A stretch of DNA of 46,730 nt from an uncultured Eubacteriales bacterium (lineage in GTDB: Bacteria > Bacillota > Clostridia > Oscillospirales > Acutalibacteraceae): the NCBI GenBank assembly GCA_900315255.1, contig OMYH01000005.1, forward strand, positions 1 to 46,730. The letters are read 5' to 3'. Both the position numbers and the translations under genes were made by a program. A model generated the notes under the pieces. That model searched no databases. It was not told where the DNA came from and saw only the letters and a program-made list of their open reading frames with translations. Shown here in pieces: positions 35,310 to 44,325 of the stretch (position 1 is the stretch's first letter; each line of letters begins with the position of its first letter).

Positions 35310-35492
35310 TCAGAATAATATCAATGCTATCATCGGAATAATACTTTTCGGATTTGAGGAATCGTACAGAGTCGCTGTTTTCGTCTGCACTGCCCCTTGC
35401 TTTTGAGCCGAACAAAAAATGCTCATGGTGCCGTACTTTACGGCGACAGGCATAACAAAATTTTTTAATGCGGTCGTGTTTTCCGTACTCAT
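35310..35492 (-). pseudogene. frameshifted minimal nucleotidyltransferase (MNT) remnant
   Basis: The first frame reads FVMPVAVKYGTMSIF and loses similarity at an A6 run (35414-35419; T6 on the coding strand). One extra base there restores FLFGSKARGSADENSD, the GSxARG nucleotidyltransferase signature of MNT-type (HepT-partner, AMPylating antitoxin) proteins. The corrected frame then runs to a TAG with no further catalytic motif recognised, so the gene is also truncated. A single-base assembly error could explain the frameshift but not the short length. Confidence 0.65.
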
Positions 35493-35513
35493 AAGCTCAC
35501 ACCATTTTTATAA

Positions 35514-35582
35514 TTATTGTACCACAAAACAAGACAATATGTATATGTGTATAATTGATAAGAATATTGTGTGGGGGTTGTT
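35514..35582. repeat. 68-bp direct repeat, copy B
   Basis: Second copy of the element at 35179-35246, lying immediately upstream (minus strand) of the nucleotidyltransferase remnant, with a TACAAT-like -10. It looks like a duplicated promoter. The rest of 35117-35638 has no intact gene. Confidence 0.75.
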
Positions 35583-35638
35583 GTAGGTGAAAATTTAACC
35601 AATAAATGCAAATGCTTTTACGTTTTTGTGCTATATCT

Positions 35639-36529
35639 TTAGTTGTATTTAATTTCATCAAAAAGAATGTCGTAACTATCATTTGATAGACGAGCAACAT
35701 AAACCGGGATTCTTTTGTTCATTTTTTTACTAAGTCTATCACATATTTCAATAATGTTATCTTTTATTTCCTTTTCCGTTCGTACTCCTATGTAAACACC
35801 AGAGATGCATGAAAACGGAATATTACCCAATTTTAAAAGTGAATACTCATCACTTTGAAGTATATCGTAAAAATCATAGATATGCTTTTTTGTGTAAACT
35901 ATACGCCATTCCGATTCGTATTCCCAATCAAGGCTTTTATTGATAAAAATCGGCAAAACATTATCAAAATCTGTTAGATCATCGACTATAAAATCTTTCT
36001 CAATAGCTTCTCGTAATTCTTGTAATTGATCTTTAAGCTTCTCAAGATTCTTAAAGATTTTTCTTGCTCTGCTGTACATTACTGGAAATGTATGCTTCAA
36101 GATTTGAAATGGTTCATCTTGCAGAAGTTTCAAATCATATTGCACACAAAAGCCCTTGTGAGAATCCGCATAATGGCTCCACATCAACTGATTGTTATGT
36201 GTTTCAGTAAAACAGGAAACAAGTGCTAAATCGTACAACTTTAAGACGGTTTCTTTTTCGTAATCTTTTGAACTTCCAGACGGTAATCCTTCATAAATAT
36301 CATTCAAACTCCCATTTGAAGAGAGATGAATCTTTTGTGTTTCAAGATTACGAATACTATAATAATCAGGTCGCCTATATTGATATAGATAGAAATGTTC
36401 GCTCTTCTCTATAGCCTCTTTCAAATCATAAGCTGAAAAATCTAAAACATCATCATCTTCAATATCAGACTGCCAATATTCAAATCTTTCCTTCAATTGC
36501 TTGCGTAAGCTATCATATGGATTATTCAT
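35639..36529 (-). CDS. DUF2971-domain protein
   Basis: Protein of 296 residues of the DUF2971 family: FYLYQYRRPDYYSIRNLETQKIHLSSNGSLNDIYEG near residues 45-80, then CFTETHNNQLMWSHYADSHKGFCVQYDL, and a YESEWRIVY motif near residue 210. The family is common in bacterial accessory and defence-rich regions; its biochemical role is unknown. The start follows GAGGAG. It is the last gene of the minus-strand island set, 32 bp after a broken gene. The DNA is clearly A+T-richer than the core genes. Confidence 0.8.
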   Translation of the reverse strand: MNNPYDSLRKQLKERFEYWQSDIEDDDVLDFSAYDLKEAIEKSEHFYLYQYRRPDYYSIRNLETQKIHLSSNGSLNDIYEGLPSGSSKDYEKETVLKLYDLALVSCFTETHNNQLMWSHYADSHKGFCVQYDLKLLQDEPFQILKHTFPVMYSRARKIFKNLEKLKDQLQELREAIEKDFIVDDLTDFDNVLPIFINKSLDWEYESEWRIVYTKKHIYDFYDILQSDEYSLLKLGNIPFSCISGVYIGVRTEKEIKDNIIEICDRLSKKMNKRIPVYVARLSNDSYDILFDEIKYN

Positions 36530-36561
36530 TTACAACACTCCTCTCAAAAGATCTTATAGTC

Positions 36562-37022
36562 TCATGCGGTGTATCTATCGATATCAGCATTTATAATTGC
36601 TCTTGCAAATTCTAACCCTATATTATAATAATCGCCATTGAAATCTTCGTCAATAAATTGATATGCCTCACTTATATCATTACGTATCTTATACAAGTCT
36701 GTACCTGTTATAAAAACCGTAAAATCCTCAGTTATTCCACGCACATCGATATTTTTTGTTTATCATAGGATTTACAGAATACATGAAATGTATTAATACT
36801 TTAGATTTTGTAAACTGGATATCCAAATTTCTCATTCAACGCATACGCAAACAATTGACACACTCCTTGTCTGAAAACATCTGCATCATACAGAACAAAT
36901 TCAGATTCGGGATCTTCAAGTAGTGATTTACTATAACCAACATCAGCTTCCCTTAACGCTTTTTCATACCGTTCTATACTTATCTCCATGAGATCACTTT
37001 TGTGATAATAGTTACTCAACAT
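36562..37022 (-). pseudogene. broken small gene (one stop, one frameshift), unknown family
   Basis: Two open pieces belong to one gene. Piece one starts at 37022 after GGAGG (MLSNYYHKSD) and ends FGYPVYKI with a TAA. Reading through it in frame gives NTFHVFCKSYDKQKI, then a frameshift joins DVRGITEDFTVFITG and the rest to 36562. The joined product would be about 150 residues with no signal peptide. The pattern of a peptide with F-C-K-S-Y and D-V-R-G-I-T blocks is consistent throughout, so recent decay is likely. I do not recognise the family. Confidence 0.7.
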
Positions 37023-37040
37023 ATTCACCTCCTCCCACAG

Positions 37041-37071
37041 CTCACAGCCCCGCACCACAAAGGGCTGTGAG
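37041..37071 (-). other. perfect 10-bp stem-loop between TIR-TPR gene and broken gene
   Basis: CTCACAGCCC pairs with GGGCTGTGAG around an 11-nt loop. No T-run on the minus strand. It lies just before the ribosome site of the broken gene, so it may process or attenuate the message. Confidence 0.65.
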
Positions 37072-37093
37072 CCAATAACATTTACTTCTTTTG

Positions 37094-39865
37094 CTATTCT
37101 TCTTCAACTTTTTCATAAGTTGAATTCCAATGGTCATTGTCTAAATCTTTATAATGAATTACTCCGTTATTTGTATCAAAAGTGATTTCACAATTCCCCC
37201 ACATATTAGATTTTTTGTAAGTCGATTTTTCTATTGTCCAGCTATATTCACGGACCATCCGGAAGTTCCCACTACAAGTAAAAGTCATTTCTTTAAGATT
37301 GATCGTTACAGCAACATTAGGATAATAACTGTCATTCTTTTTATATTCTCCTTCATATTTCTTGAAATCATTTATAAATGGTGTTAACTCTTTTTCAAGA
37401 CCATTATCATTCATGAATTCTTCAAATGAAGTATTATTGTTATAAAACGAAGTTGTTTTATATCTCTTAAATGATTCACTGTACTTTTTGTTTTTAAACA
37501 AATCAATGACTTCTTTGGTTTCGATATCATTGCATTTTTTGATCATCTCATCTGCGTCTTTATATCCTGAAATTGCTTCAAACCACTTAATTGCATCAAC
37601 ATATTTTTTCTCTTCAAGGGCTTTAGTTCCTAAATCATATATAATCTGTTCTGTTTCCTCAAGCTTATCTTTAGCGTCTTTATAGGAATCTGCAGCTTTA
37701 AAATGCGTTAAGGCATCAAAATAGTTTTTAGCCTCTAACTCACTGCAAGCAAGACAATAATAGCATTCTTTAAATCTCTCCACCGAATCTGAATAATCAC
37801 CGAGTGCTTTAAAAGCGGTAATTGCGTCACTATACTTACCGTCATTCAGTAATACCTCAGCTTCTTTGTAACGCTTTTCGTTATGGCACCTATCGATCTG
37901 TTCTACAGCATCCTTATAATCTCCGAGAGCTTCAAACGCAGTCGCTGCTTCATCGTAATTTCCACTATCAAACAAAGCAATCGCATTTTTATAATTCCTC
38001 ATGGGAACAAGCACTGCATTATAAACAATAACAAAAGCTATAACTGCAACAATAGCACAACCCAAAACGGCAGTAAATGTCTTTTTCTTCTTCGCTGCCT
38101 TCTCCTTGGCTCTCCTCGCATTCTCCACTTCCTGTTCAAGCAGTGCAATACGCTCACGGCATTCCTCAGCTTTCTGTGCCGCATCACGATAATCGGAACA
38201 CCGTTCAAAAAGCGACACAGCCTCTTTCTGTTTGTCGATAGAAGACGTATCTTTCTCGGCGCTCAGACCTTTTTCATAAAGCTCACGGCTCTTTGCAGCC
38301 TTTTGCAGTTCATCGCATTTCTTCAGATACATTTCAGCGTCACGGTGCTCCGAAATAGTTCTGAATTTACTGCGCAGTTCATCGTAATCACGGGGCGAAC
38401 GAGCCGCAGCAAACTCTTTCACATACGATTCGTAAAGCACATCTACCCTCGCGTACTCCGCCTTATCGAGACACGGCTGAATAAAGCTCTGCGAGTCATT
38501 ATAATACGATATCTCCTCAAACATCTCTGCCGCTTCTAAATAGTCATTCTCCGATTCAGCCGATTCCATCGCCGCCTTAGCGTCCTCATATCTCCTGCGG
38601 TCGTACTCCTCCGCATTGTCGGCTGCGTCCTTTTCAAGCTCTCTTTTAAGATCGGAGTCGGCAAATCGCAGAGCCTTTTTGTAGTTCTGATTGTTCTCTA
38701 TCGGGTCGGTAAACAGCTTTTCCGCATTTATCGCCTTGCTGAAATGAAGCTGTGCCTGCGTGTTGAGTTTTCTGTCCGCAAGCAGCTTCACCACATACGC
38801 CTTTGCACATTCGGGGTCGAGGTCGAGCACCTTTTCGGCATACTCGTTGGCACTGTCCCATTCGCCGTCTTCAAGGAACATAAACGCACGCTTCAGAAGC
38901 GGAGCGATACTTCCCGAAGCGGCGTTATTATTAATAACGGTTGTCTGATTGACAACGGGTGTTTCCTTGTCCGCTTCACTTATCTTCTTTATGCCCCTGA
39001 TAAGATCCTGCATGAAGCCGAGCTTGTTCATATCCTGCGCCTGCAGGTGTGAGAACTCCTCGGGCAGATCGTAGGGATCCATGTCACGGTATGCGGGAAT
39101 CAGAGTTTTCTTCGCACCGCTCTTGATAAGCATAAGGTATCTTGACCACTCGTTCCTTACCCAAACAGCATTGAAATATTCGGGTTTTGTGCCGATAACA
39201 ACCATTACCTTTGCACTGTTCAAAGCGGCGAATATGTACGGCTCATACTCCTGACCGAGCTTGTCTTCAAGGGTTATGCGTGAGAAAAAGACCTTGAAGC
39301 CCTCCTGCGTGAGTTGGTGATACAGGTCGGTCGCAATAACAGAATCGCGGGTGCGCCTTCCATCGGAGCCTGTTTCCTTATAGCAGATGAATACGTCGAA
39401 CGGCTCCTCATTCTGCGATATAGCGAGAATGCCCTTCTGTATCTCGTCGATTACAGCCGCTTCATGCTCATAAACGGTGCGCTGGTAAGCGTCGGCGTAC
39501 TCAAGCGCAGACTTGTAGTCCTCGTCCATGAAAATTGACGTAAACTGCGCACGGTTGACGGTAGGCACACGCTTGTGTGTGGCGGGGTCTTCGACGTACT
39601 CAATACCATAGCGGCAGAGCACGATAGACCAATACGCCTCACTGTCTGTCTTGTCCTCTTCGAGGATCTTTTCGTACATAGACATAGCCTTGTCGAATTC
39701 GTTCGCCCGACGGAAATGGTTGGCGCGGTCGTACATATTGGCGCGCCTGTCGTCATCGAGCTTGGGGAGTGTCTGCTGTGTGCCGCAGTACTCGCATTCG
39801 CAGACGGTTGATCCGGGAGTGATCTCAAGATCGCCTCCGCACATTTTGCATTTGAAGATTGTCAT
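37094..39865 (-). CDS. zinc-ribbon / TIR / TM / TPR protein
   Basis: Protein of 923 residues. An N-terminal zinc ribbon (CKMCGG...CECEYCG, residues 6-32) is followed by a TPR-like helical segment (~45-130) and a TIR domain (~150-290) with FDVFICYKET, a KVFFSRITLEDKLGQEYEPY loop region and AVWVRNEW, whose W-V-x-x-E resembles the catalytic Glu site of SARM1-type NADases. Further TPR-like repeats and a charged coiled coil precede one TM helix (~597-620). More TPR-like repeats follow (ALGDYKDA type), and a small C-terminal beta-rich domain. The TM helix would put one TPR array across the membrane. Start at 39865 is chosen from the paralogue's MTIFKCKMCG. Confidence 0.88.
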   Translation of the reverse strand: MTIFKCKMCGGDLEITPGSTVCECEYCGTQQTLPKLDDDRRANMYDRANHFRRANEFDKAMSMYEKILEEDKTDSEAYWSIVLCRYGIEYVEDPATHKRVPTVNRAQFTSIFMDEDYKSALEYADAYQRTVYEHEAAVIDEIQKGILAISQNEEPFDVFICYKETGSDGRRTRDSVIATDLYHQLTQEGFKVFFSRITLEDKLGQEYEPYIFAALNSAKVMVVIGTKPEYFNAVWVRNEWSRYLMLIKSGAKKTLIPAYRDMDPYDLPEEFSHLQAQDMNKLGFMQDLIRGIKKISEADKETPVVNQTTVINNNAASGSIAPLLKRAFMFLEDGEWDSANEYAEKVLDLDPECAKAYVVKLLADRKLNTQAQLHFSKAINAEKLFTDPIENNQNYKKALRFADSDLKRELEKDAADNAEEYDRRRYEDAKAAMESAESENDYLEAAEMFEEISYYNDSQSFIQPCLDKAEYARVDVLYESYVKEFAAARSPRDYDELRSKFRTISEHRDAEMYLKKCDELQKAAKSRELYEKGLSAEKDTSSIDKQKEAVSLFERCSDYRDAAQKAEECRERIALLEQEVENARRAKEKAAKKKKTFTAVLGCAIVAVIAFVIVYNAVLVPMRNYKNAIALFDSGNYDEAATAFEALGDYKDAVEQIDRCHNEKRYKEAEVLLNDGKYSDAITAFKALGDYSDSVERFKECYYCLACSELEAKNYFDALTHFKAADSYKDAKDKLEETEQIIYDLGTKALEEKKYVDAIKWFEAISGYKDADEMIKKCNDIETKEVIDLFKNKKYSESFKRYKTTSFYNNNTSFEEFMNDNGLEKELTPFINDFKKYEGEYKKNDSYYPNVAVTINLKEMTFTCSGNFRMVREYSWTIEKSTYKKSNMWGNCEITFDTNNGVIHYKDLDNDHWNSTYEKVEEE

Positions 39866-39881
39866 AATGAACGTCCTTTCT

Positions 39882-39930
39882 TGTATTACAATAGTATTCA
39901 ATATGTATTACAATTAGTTCTGTGATTCAA
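39882..39930 (-). promoter_or_regulatory. promoter with three phased TGTATTAC-type elements
   Basis: Elements at 39882 (TGTATTAC), 39893 (AGTATTCA) and 39904 (TGTATTAC) are 11 bp apart. A minus-strand promoter TTGAAT (39925-39930), 17 bp, TACATA (39902-39907) overlaps the third element. It lies at the end of the TIR-RCC1 gene, so the TIR-TPR gene has its own regulated start. Confidence 0.6.
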
Positions 39931-42900
39931 GTTCTTTCAGCTCGGATTCGAGTTTAGATAGCTGTGTTTCAAGTCCTGCTTTTTTCTGTTCTGCCTTGCT
40001 GATCTCGTTGTTAAGTCGGTTGATCTCTGCCTGTGCCGCTTGTGCTTTTTTCTTGCCGAAAAGCTTACCAGCATTAGCGGTGTAAATGGATTGCTGCTGT
40101 TGCAGGTTGGTGCGGTGGGTGGAAAGAGTGCTATCTAATTCGGAGATTTCGATGTGTTTTGAGGTAACTGTTCTTTTGAGATGGTTTATTCGCTGTATAC
40201 ATTGTTGTTCTTTCTGTCTACGCAGTTTCTCTTCCTCAATTTCTTGCTCAATTCGAATGCGTTCCTGTTGCACTTGTTCAATTCTAAATACTGCAGTATC
40301 AAAAACATCGCAAATAGCATTCGATATCTCTTTGGGACACGGTTTGCTTTTGCTACTTAATTGGGTACAAACAACTTCGCCTATTCGTGTTACTCCATAC
40401 GTGTTATTTCCAGTACACTTGATTGAAACAATATCTTTCCAATTTAGCACATTACACTGACCGTTATCGTTTGCACCAACCGCTACGACGGTTCCGTCTT
40501 TCTTTAAACCGACTGTGTAAAAACTGCCACAAGCAACCGACACTATATCTCTCCACCCCAACACATTACATTGGCCTTTGTTATTATTACCAACAGCAAC
40601 TACAGTCCCGTCTGACTTTAGACCTACTGTGTAATCTCCGCCACAAGCAATCGAAACTATGTCTCTCCAATCCGATACATTACATTGACCTTTGAAATTT
40701 TCGCCAGTAGTCACTATAGTTCCGTCTTTCTTTAGGCCGACTGTGTAAAAGTGGCCACAAGCAATCGACACTATATCTCTCCACCCCAATACATTACATT
40801 GACCTTTGTTATTATTACCAACAGCAACCACAGTTCCGTTTTTCTTTAGACCAACTGTATAAGAAGAAGAACCGCAAGCAATCGACACTATATCTCTCCA
40901 AGTAGATACATTGCATTGACCTATGTTATTTCTTCCAACCGCAACAACAGTTCCGTCTTTCTTTAGACCAACTGTGTAACCGCGGTAACCAGCAATAGAC
41001 ACTATATCTCTCCATTCGGATACATTGCATTGACCTTCGTCATTTCCACCTACAGCAACCACAGTTCCGTTTTTTCTTAATCCAAATTTATTAAAACCAC
41101 AATAGGCAACTGACACTATATCTCTCCAATTAGATACATAACAATAACCATACTTATTATCGCCCACTGCAACAACCGATCCTTCTTTCCTTATTCCAAC
41201 TGTAAGAAAAGAATCGCAGGCTATTGATACTATATCTCTCCAATTAGATACATTGCATTGACCTTTCTCATTATCGCCAACTGCAACAACAGTTCCATCT
41301 TTCTTTAGTCCAACTGTGAGAGCAGAACCGCAGGCAACTGAAACTATATTTTTCCAATCAGACACATCGTGCTTGCATTTATAGTTATTATCACCATACA
41401 AAACAACAGTTCCATCTTTCTTTAGACCAATTATATGCATTGTACCGCAGGCAATGGACACTATATCTTTCCAGTTTGTTACTTCACGTTGAACCTCGAA
41501 ATTATTACCTGCTGTAACTACTGTTCCATTTTTCTTTATTCCAAACGTCGTACTTTTTCCAAATAATGAATCGTAGCAGCGAATTGACACTATATCTCTC
41601 CAATTATAGACATCACATTGACCTTTCTCATTATTGCCAACCGCAACAACCGTTCCGTCCTTTTTTAGTCCTACAGTATACCCATAGCCGCATGAAATTG
41701 CCACTATATCTTTCCATTTTGATACATTGCATTGACCATGTTTATCAGCATACATACTTTTACTATTCAGTAATTCTGCAACAACCGTTCCATCCTTTTT
41801 CAATCCGACAATATGAGAATTAGCACAAGCAATTGAAACAATATCGTTCCAATAGGATACAATATCATGATCTTTGTTGTGACAAAATACAGCAACAGTT
41901 CCGTCTTTCTTAAGACCAAATATGCTGAAATCTCCAACAGCAACTGAAACAATATCGTTCCAGTTATTCTCCGGTAAATCATAATTTAAAGGTTCATAAT
42001 TTCTTGTACTCTTAATTCTATTAATCGTTGACCTAACTGAAGAATCCTTGTAACCACAAAGTTGTCCAAATAGCAGGCTTGCTATTGCATACTCGCCATT
42101 TTTTTCTGATTTTTCAGCCTTTTGATATATCAAGGGGGCTTTTTGTTCTATTTGTGTCTGTGCGAGCTGAATATACTTGGCTGAATCCCCATAACCATTC
42201 ATCTCGCCGAATCGTTGAATAATTTCATAGTAGTCCGAAATATACTCAATTCTGTTGAATCTTTGCTTCCAATAATCAAACAGGCTATCAGGAACGTAAC
42301 GTTCAAGTTCGGCTTTAAGCTTTTCGTCAGCAAAACTCAAAGCTTTCTTGTAATTTGGATTGGTTTCTATTGGGTCAAAAATAAGCTTGTCTGCATTTTG
42401 ATAATTTCTTAAATGTAGATCTTCTTCTGTTCTCATGTTCTTATCTACAAATAATTTGACCACATAAGCCTTAGCACATTCCGGGTCAAGGTCAAGCACC
42501 TTTTCGGCATACTCGTTTGCACTTTTAAAATCTCCGTCCTCCAGAAACATAAATGCGCGCTTCAAGAGTGAATCTTTTTCAGCCGTATGCTGTGCATGCT
42601 GCAACTGCTGTACAACGACAGTATTGTTAACATCTGTCTGTGCAGTAGTATTTGAACTGTTTCCTATCGGTATTATCTTCCCAATTCCCCTGATAAGATC
42701 CTGCATAAAGCCGACTTTACCCATATCCTGCGCCTGCAAGTGCTTGAACTCTTTCGGAATATCGTAAGCGTCAATGTCTTTGTAACAGGGAATAAGCACC
42801 TTTTTCTTGTCGGTTTTCATCATGTCAAGAAATCTGCTCCACTCATTCTTGACCCATACGGCATTGTAATAATCGTAGCTTGTACCGACTGCAAGCATTA

Positions 42901-43558
42901 CCTTTGCCGAGCTTAGCGCCGAGAATACGTAAGGCTCATACTCCTGCCCAAGCTTATCTTCAAGCGTAATGCGTGCAAAGAAAACTTTATATCCCTTCTC
43001 CGTCAAAGCGTCGTACATATTCTGCGCAAGCACGCTGTCGATCGTTCTCTGGCCGTCCTCGGCAGTTTCTTTGTAACATATAAAAATGTCGAACGGTTCT
43101 TCGTTCTGAGCAATAGCAAGGATAGACTTCTGTAACCTGTCTATCTCCTTTGCCTCGTCTCTGTAAATCTTCCTTGCGACAACATCTGCGTATTCCTGCG
43201 CCATCTCAAAGTTGCTGTCGTTGAAAATACTGTCATATGACGTTCTGTGACAGGTAGGAATTTTCTTTGCCGTTGCAGGATCGTCAACATATTCTATGCC
43301 GTACTTGCACAGACACAACCCCCAGTAAGCCTCGGCTTCTTCGGGGAACTCCGATACTATGCTCTCAAACACGCCCGCCGCCTTGTCAAATTCGTTTGCA
43401 AAGCGCAAACGGTTAGCACGGTTGAAAAGGTTCATCTTTTTATCGTTGTCGGCTGTGGGTACGGTCTGCGTTGTTCCGCAGTATTCACATTCGCATACAT
43501 TTGAGCCTTCTATAAGCGGCAGATCAGCGCCGCACATTTTGCATTTGAAGATTGTCAT
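39914..43558 (-). CDS. zinc-ribbon / TIR / 14-repeat RCC1-propeller protein
   Basis: Protein of 1214 residues. Residues 1-300 are close to the neighbouring TIR protein: zinc ribbon CKMCGA...CECEYCG, then a TIR domain from ~150 with FDIFICYKET and AVWVKNEWSRF (predicted catalytic Glu near 236). A TPR-like linker follows. From about 525 to 1045 there are fourteen ~40-residue RCC1-like repeats with the pattern W-x-D-I-V-S-I-A-C-G, T-V-G-L-K-K-D-G-T-V-V-A-V-G. The last ~120 residues are coiled coil. No TM segment. Fourteen repeats could build two seven-bladed propellers. I infer a TIR effector with a propeller sensor; the ligand is unknown. Confidence 0.9.
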   Translation of the reverse strand: MTIFKCKMCGADLPLIEGSNVCECEYCGTTQTVPTADNDKKMNLFNRANRLRFANEFDKAAGVFESIVSEFPEEAEAYWGLCLCKYGIEYVDDPATAKKIPTCHRTSYDSIFNDSNFEMAQEYADVVARKIYRDEAKEIDRLQKSILAIAQNEEPFDIFICYKETAEDGQRTIDSVLAQNMYDALTEKGYKVFFARITLEDKLGQEYEPYVFSALSSAKVMLAVGTSYDYYNAVWVKNEWSRFLDMMKTDKKKVLIPCYKDIDAYDIPKEFKHLQAQDMGKVGFMQDLIRGIGKIIPIGNSSNTTAQTDVNNTVVVQQLQHAQHTAEKDSLLKRAFMFLEDGDFKSANEYAEKVLDLDPECAKAYVVKLFVDKNMRTEEDLHLRNYQNADKLIFDPIETNPNYKKALSFADEKLKAELERYVPDSLFDYWKQRFNRIEYISDYYEIIQRFGEMNGYGDSAKYIQLAQTQIEQKAPLIYQKAEKSEKNGEYAIASLLFGQLCGYKDSSVRSTINRIKSTRNYEPLNYDLPENNWNDIVSVAVGDFSIFGLKKDGTVAVFCHNKDHDIVSYWNDIVSIACANSHIVGLKKDGTVVAELLNSKSMYADKHGQCNVSKWKDIVAISCGYGYTVGLKKDGTVVAVGNNEKGQCDVYNWRDIVSIRCYDSLFGKSTTFGIKKNGTVVTAGNNFEVQREVTNWKDIVSIACGTMHIIGLKKDGTVVLYGDNNYKCKHDVSDWKNIVSVACGSALTVGLKKDGTVVAVGDNEKGQCNVSNWRDIVSIACDSFLTVGIRKEGSVVAVGDNKYGYCYVSNWRDIVSVAYCGFNKFGLRKNGTVVAVGGNDEGQCNVSEWRDIVSIAGYRGYTVGLKKDGTVVAVGRNNIGQCNVSTWRDIVSIACGSSSYTVGLKKNGTVVAVGNNNKGQCNVLGWRDIVSIACGHFYTVGLKKDGTIVTTGENFKGQCNVSDWRDIVSIACGGDYTVGLKSDGTVVAVGNNNKGQCNVLGWRDIVSVACGSFYTVGLKKDGTVVAVGANDNGQCNVLNWKDIVSIKCTGNNTYGVTRIGEVVCTQLSSKSKPCPKEISNAICDVFDTAVFRIEQVQQERIRIEQEIEEEKLRRQKEQQCIQRINHLKRTVTSKHIEISELDSTLSTHRTNLQQQQSIYTANAGKLFGKKKAQAAQAEINRLNNEISKAEQKKAGLETQLSKLESELKELESQN
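40430..41990 (-). repeat. ~120-bp tandem repeats encoding RCC1 blades
   Basis: Fourteen in-frame repeats, several highly similar at DNA level (CTATATCTCTCCA recurs on the plus strand in many units). Units near 40500-40900 are the most alike, suggesting recent duplication or conversion. Confidence 0.9.
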
Positions 43559-43574
43559 AATAATCGTCCCTTTC

Positions 43575-43625
43575 TGTATTACTATTGTATTATATTGTAT
43601 TATAGTTGAATTACATATGTATTAC
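43575..43625. promoter_or_regulatory. five phased TGTATTAC elements upstream of TIR-RCC1 gene
   Basis: Elements begin at 43575, 43586, 43596, 43607 and 43618 (TGTATTAC, TGTATTAT, TGTATTAT, TGAATTAC, TGTATTAC), spaced 11, 10, 11 and 11 bp, i.e. one per helical turn. This is a likely operator array for the RHH regulator encoded upstream. It overlaps the end of the membrane-protein gene and ends 17 bp before the TIR-RCC1 start codon. Confidence 0.7.
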
Positions 43626-44323
43626 TTCTTATTCAGCTTGCAGAGCCTGTTTCTCTCCGCAAGAAGTCCTTCTGCTTTAACAGCCAATGATAATGCAGTA
43701 TCCTTTTCACCGTCAACAACCGCACCCTGCAGCTCCTCAACACAGGACGAGAGGTCGGATTCTATATTCTTTAATGCTTCGCTGCTTACAATGTCGCTGT
43801 ACTTTATGTTTTCAGCTAACTTTGCAACTGCCTTTCTCACGTCTTCATCGCCGCATTGATTGACAAGCACATTTACTTTAGATTCGAGATTCTTCATATA
43901 CTTTGTGTCTTTGACAAGCTTTTTGTCCTGACGGACGATCTCATCACGCATTGAGTCTGCGCCGATAAACCCGACTGCAGACGCACCGAGTAACAGTACA
44001 TCAAACACCAGCACTACCCACACGGGAACAAATGCACCGAGAGCCATAAACACAAGGCTCAGAATTGTCTGTGCGATACAGTACACTACGCTGATACGTG
44101 CTATCGGGAACCCGTACAGCTTACTGTTGATGTCCTTACCATCCTTGAATGCAATATTCATTACGAACGGCTGAACGGCAAGTGAGATAACACTGAATAT
44201 GTATGTTAACCAAAATACGCCGCCTTTCTTAAACGGTACGGCAAATGCGGTAACGCTGAACCCAACGAATATTATCGCCGTTACGATGATTATTCTTTTC
44301 TGGTTTTTGCTTAAGTTTCTCAT
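43622..44323 (-). CDS. four-TM membrane protein with helical cytosolic tail
   Basis: Protein of 233 residues. Four hydrophobic helices (about 10-30, 37-60, 74-97 and 100-122) are followed by a soluble, helical C-terminal ~110 residues (KLVKDTKYMKNLESKVNVLV... to KLNKK). No family recognised. The start codon lies two bases after the SPFH gene's stop codon, and GGGAG falls in that gene's last codons, so the two are translationally linked. It could anchor the SPFH protein or a TIR protein at the membrane. Confidence 0.82.
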   Translation of the reverse strand: MRNLSKNQKRIIIVTAIIFVGFSVTAFAVPFKKGGVFWLTYIFSVISLAVQPFVMNIAFKDGKDINSKLYGFPIARISVVYCIAQTILSLVFMALGAFVPVWVVLVFDVLLLGASAVGFIGADSMRDEIVRQDKKLVKDTKYMKNLESKVNVLVNQCGDEDVRKAVAKLAENIKYSDIVSSEALKNIESDLSSCVEELQGAVVDGEKDTALSLAVKAEGLLAERNRLCKLNKK

Positions 44324-44325
44324 GA

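Noticed and set aside
40430..41990. CRISPR-like spacing of repeats
   Set aside because: The ~120-bp repeats are in frame, degenerate and encode RCC1 blades; no short identical repeats with unique spacers.
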